Assembly (NCBI GenBank): GCA_026418055.1
Contig: JAOACB010000008.1
Coordinates: 1-64,000, forward strand
DNA length: 64,000 nucleotides
Direction of reading: 5' to 3'
Source: Fimbriimonadales bacterium
Lineage (GTDB): Bacteria; Armatimonadota; Fimbriimonadia; Fimbriimonadales; Fimbriimonadaceae
Shown here piece by piece: positions 62,041-64,000 of the stretch (the stretch's first letter is position 1; each line of letters opens with the position of its first letter). Position numbers and translations under genes: made by a program. The notes under the pieces were generated by a model. It saw only the letters and a list, made by a program, of their open reading frames with translations, searched no databases and was not told the DNA's origin.

Positions 62041-62172
62041 CGGATACGCCGCCTTGCGGGCCTCCTCGGCTGCCTCGCAAGGCTCGCCTCCACCGCCTCG
62101 GCCACGAGCCGCCAAGAATCCTCGTAGATCTCCGCCATCGCCCCATCCTGACCGACCGCGGGGCCCCGATGC

Positions 62173-62178
62173 CATAAT
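62173..62178 (+). promoter_or_regulatory. -10-like CATAAT, leaderless spacing at a GTG start
   Basis: CATAAT ends 6 nt before the GTG at 62185; no Shine-Dalgarno site is present. Confidence 0.5.
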
Positions 62179-62184
62179 GTCCGA

Positions 62185-62430
62185 GTGGCGAGATCCCGGC
62201 GGCGCAGCCCGCTGTACCTGACCGTGAAGTGGCTCGTGATCCCCGCGGGCTTCTTCCTGCTCGGGTTCTACGTGCTCGGCCCCAAACTCGGCAGCACCGG
62301 AGCGGAGATGCTCGCCAAGCTCACGCAGCGCCACCGAGAGGAGGCCGCGCAACAGGCGGCCGCCGAGGCGCCCGATCGGCCGAAGTACGAGGGACCTCCC
62401 GAGGTCGACGTGGGGGATCCGCCCCGCTGA
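62185..62430 (+). CDS. Small single-pass membrane protein
   Basis: An 81-residue protein. Basic N-terminus (MARSRRRSPLY), one membrane helix at about residues 12-32 (TVKWLVIPAGFFLLGFYVLGP), then a charged helical, probably exposed tail (EMLAKLTQRHREEAAQQ) ending in an acidic, Pro-rich stretch. The GTG start is supported by CATAAT with leaderless spacing. No family was recognised. It lies between the divergent DUF5107-like gene and the convergent UroD-like gene, whose stop is 1 nt away. Confidence 0.65.
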   Translation: MARSRRRSPLYLTVKWLVIPAGFFLLGFYVLGPKLGSTGAEMLAKLTQRHREEAAQQAAAEAPDRPKYEGPPEVDVGDPPR

Positions 62431-62431
62431 G

Positions 62432-63382
62432 TCAGCTGTAGTAGAACCGATACCGTTCCAAGGCCTCGAAGATCGCCCGGCAGGTCGCCAGCGGCACGTC
62501 GTCTCCGATCTCCGCCTTCAGCCACAAGCCGCCTTGCGGCGAGCCGAGCTTCCGCACGGCCTCCCGCACGTGGGCGTCCACGTCGGCCGCGGTGCAGAAC
62601 GGGAACATCTGGCGGTCGAGGTCCAGGTCGATGCACACGCGCCCCTTGGCGATCGCCGCCAGGTTGTCGATGCCGTTGGCGCGCACCTGCGGGTTCAGAA
62701 CGTCGACGCCGCAGTCGATGAGGTCGGGAATGATCTCGAGGATGTGGCCGTCGGTGTGCATGTACACCCAGTGGCCCGCCTTCTTGAAGCGGCTGTAGAT
62801 GGCGCTATACGCGGGCTTGAGCCATTGGCGCCACTTCTCGGGACTGATGGGAAGGCTGGTCTGCATGCCCAGGTCGTCGCCGAAGAACACGATCTGAGGC
62901 TCGGCGAGACGCTCCAGCAGGCGGTCGGCCTGGCGCAGGTTGTAGGCGAGGACGGTGTCGATCAGCAACCGCAGCTCCGGCGGCTCCTCGGCGAAGTCCA
63001 GCATCGCCTCCTCGAACCCGCGCAGGTCGGTCAGCCGAAGGAACAGGAATCCGTGAGGGAAGCCCGCATCTTCCTCCGGCATGCGGATGGACCGCACGGA
63101 CTCGCGCGTGGGGTACGGGTGGCCGGTCACGATCGCCTCGCAGCCGTGGCGGATGTTCTCCCAGACGCAGCCCCAGGCGTCCACGTGGCGGCCCTGAGCG
63201 TACGTGCCGTACACGGCGTCGTAGTCCCTCGGGCCGCGCCCGGCGCCGAACAGGCCCGGGAACTCCGCGACCAGGTCGTCGAGAGCCTCGCGGTGGCGGA
63301 TCCAGGCCGCGGGCAGGATGCCGACGGACACCGGGATCGCCGAGGGGCGCTCGAACAGCAGAGAGCGGAGGCGGTCGTCCAC
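62432..63382 (-). CDS. UroD/methyltransferase-fold protein
   Basis: A 316-residue protein of the uroporphyrinogen decarboxylase superfamily. It has HGFLFLRLTDLRGFEEAMLDFAEEP and VFFGDDLGMQTSLPISPEKWRQWLKPAYSAIY, then VYMHTDGHILEIIPDLIDCGVDVLNPQ, matching the HxDGx motif of the corrinoid methyltransferase (MtaA-type) branch rather than HemE, whose N-terminal RPVD motif is missing. A substrate cannot be named. GTG start with TAGAGT 6 nt upstream. Confidence 0.85.
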   Translation of the reverse strand: MDDRLRSLLFERPSAIPVSVGILPAAWIRHREALDDLVAEFPGLFGAGRGPRDYDAVYGTYAQGRHVDAWGCVWENIRHGCEAIVTGHPYPTRESVRSIRMPEEDAGFPHGFLFLRLTDLRGFEEAMLDFAEEPPELRLLIDTVLAYNLRQADRLLERLAEPQIVFFGDDLGMQTSLPISPEKWRQWLKPAYSAIYSRFKKAGHWVYMHTDGHILEIIPDLIDCGVDVLNPQVRANGIDNLAAIAKGRVCIDLDLDRQMFPFCTAADVDAHVREAVRKLGSPQGGLWLKAEIGDDVPLATCRAIFEALERYRFYYS

Positions 63383-63388
63383 GCGCGC

Positions 63389-63394
63389 ACTCTA
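63389..63394 (-). promoter_or_regulatory. -10-like TAGAGT, leaderless spacing at a GTG start
   Basis: TAGAGT on the minus strand ends 6 nt before the GTG at 63382; it overlaps the last codons of recN. Confidence 0.4.
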
Positions 63395-64000
63395 CCCTCG
63401 GGCCGAGAGGAGGTCGCGCGCGTTGGCGAGGGCGGTTTCGGCGAGGTCGTCGCCGGCCAGCATGCGCGCGATCTCCCGCACGCGCTCGTCGCCCGCCGGC
63501 TCCAGCACCCGGGTCCGCACCCGGTCGCCGGTCTCCTCCTTGGCCACATGCAGGTGCCGCTCGGCGCGGCTGGCGATCTGCGGCAGATGGCTGATCACGA
63601 TCACCTGCCGCGCGCGGGCCAGCTCGGTCAGCTTCCGGGCGACCACCGCGGCCGTGCGTCCGCCCAGCCCTGCGTCCACCTCGTCGAACACCAGCGTCGG
63701 CACGCCCTTGGCGTGGCCTCCGACCGTCTTGATGGCGAGCATCGCGCGGGAGATCTCGCCGCCGCTGGCGATCTTGGCCAAGGGCCTGCAAGGCTCCCCG
63801 AGGTTCGCGGTGAACAGGAACTCCACGGACTCCGCGCCGCCCGGTCCCGGCTCGCAGGGCCTCAGGTCGACCCGGAACTCGGCCTTGCCCATGGCCAGCT
63901 CCCTCAGTTGCCCGGTCACGCCTTCGGAGAACCTCCCGGCTGCCTCGGCTCTCACCCGCGACAGCTCGGCGCAGGCTTCCCGCAAGCTGCGCTCCGCCGC
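63392..64000 (-). CDS. recN: DNA repair protein RecN, C-terminal part (5' end outside window)
   Basis: About 200 C-terminal residues of an SMC-like ATPase; the frame is open to the window edge. It shows the end of a coiled coil, then VEFLFTANLGEPCRPLAKIASGGEISRAMLAIK (signature motif KxxSGGExSRxML), the Walker B LVFDEVDAGLGGRTA and the switch HLPQIASRAERHLHVAK. RecN acts in double-strand break repair. The rest would lie beyond base 64000. The UroD-like gene follows within 10 nt on the same strand. Confidence 0.95.
   Translation of the reverse strand, partial: AAERSLREACAELSRVRAEAAGRFSEGVTGQLRELAMGKAEFRVDLRPCEPGPGGAESVEFLFTANLGEPCRPLAKIASGGEISRAMLAIKTVGGHAKGVPTLVFDEVDAGLGGRTAAVVARKLTELARARQVIVISHLPQIASRAERHLHVAKEETGDRVRTRVLEPAGDERVREIARMLAGDDLAETALANARDLLSARG

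Overview
The window is a high-GC, gene-dense bacterial chromosome segment in which nearly every base is coding. The best taxonomic pointer is the pseudopilin at 38931-39770: its N-terminus runs straight into an [10 protein letters not shown]-type segment and it ends in a DGHAK-type H-X9-DG motif. I associate this with Armatimonadota, probably class Fimbriimonadia. A PEP-CTERM protein, a DUF1844 protein and a Wza/SLBB export protein fit that placement. It is an inference from remembered families, not from a search. No transposase, integrase, CRISPR array or rRNA was seen, so this looks like ordinary core chromosome.

Layout. 1-8251 holds a left-truncated repeat/HEAT protein, a DUF4139 protein, a three-gene cassette (Cys-rich secreted peptide, membrane-anchored helical protein, pseudopilin), a ThuA-like protein, hypBA and a TlpA-like thioredoxin, and a PagL-like outer-membrane protein. 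8327-17967 holds a CHASE/PAS histidine kinase, a lactate/malate dehydrogenase, tRNA-Ile, ornithine aminotransferase, FliL, a GH76-like enzyme, a KBL-type synthase, tRNA-Ser and a type II NADH dehydrogenase. 17964-32862 is a surface-polysaccharide locus: fnlABC for UDP-L-FucNAc, a UDP-ManNAc dehydrogenase, two glycosyltransferases (one frameshifted), a Wzz-like chain-length protein, Wzx flippase, Wzy-like polymerase, hexapeptide acyltransferase and a large Ig/SLBB Wza-like export protein. 32981-43745 holds a Met/Gly-rich-tailed secreted protein, tatC, an MrfA/Hrq1-type helicase, tRNA-Cys and tRNA-Ser flanking a small gene, a lipoprotein and pseudopilin, a GNAT protein, DUF1844 and trxB. 43742-50954 holds a class V aminotransferase, dnaK, a peroxiredoxin, argH and a CPBP protease. 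51143-56560 holds a PEP-CTERM protein and a chemotaxis operon (cheC, cheD, HDOD, cheB, cheR, cheY, cheX). 56704-64000 holds folD, nusB, accC, a pseudopilin-like gene, an AccB-like gene, a DUF5107-like protein, a UroD-like protein and the C-terminal part of recN.

Genome style. Genes are tightly coupled by ATGA, GTGA and TGATG overlaps. Five convergent pairs share a 4-bp CTAG or TTAG so that their stop codons interlock. In thirteen genes a TANNNT or CATAAT -10-like hexamer ends only 5-9 nt before the start codon, which implies widespread leaderless transcription; genes with longer leaders (Cys-rich peptide, DUF4139, dnaK, peroxiredoxin, pseudopilin) instead carry clear GGAG-type Shine-Dalgarno sites. 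dnaK carries a textbook HAIR operator, pointing to HspR control.

Most unusual items: the AccB-like protein lacks the biotin-accepting lysine although it sits two genes from accC; the first protein is built of D-x-x-G-x-D-x-Y repeats; the Cys-rich peptide cassette lies behind a C10 tract; and the helicase 3' end runs antisense into tRNA-Cys. All functional calls rest on motifs read by eye; start sites are the least certain part.
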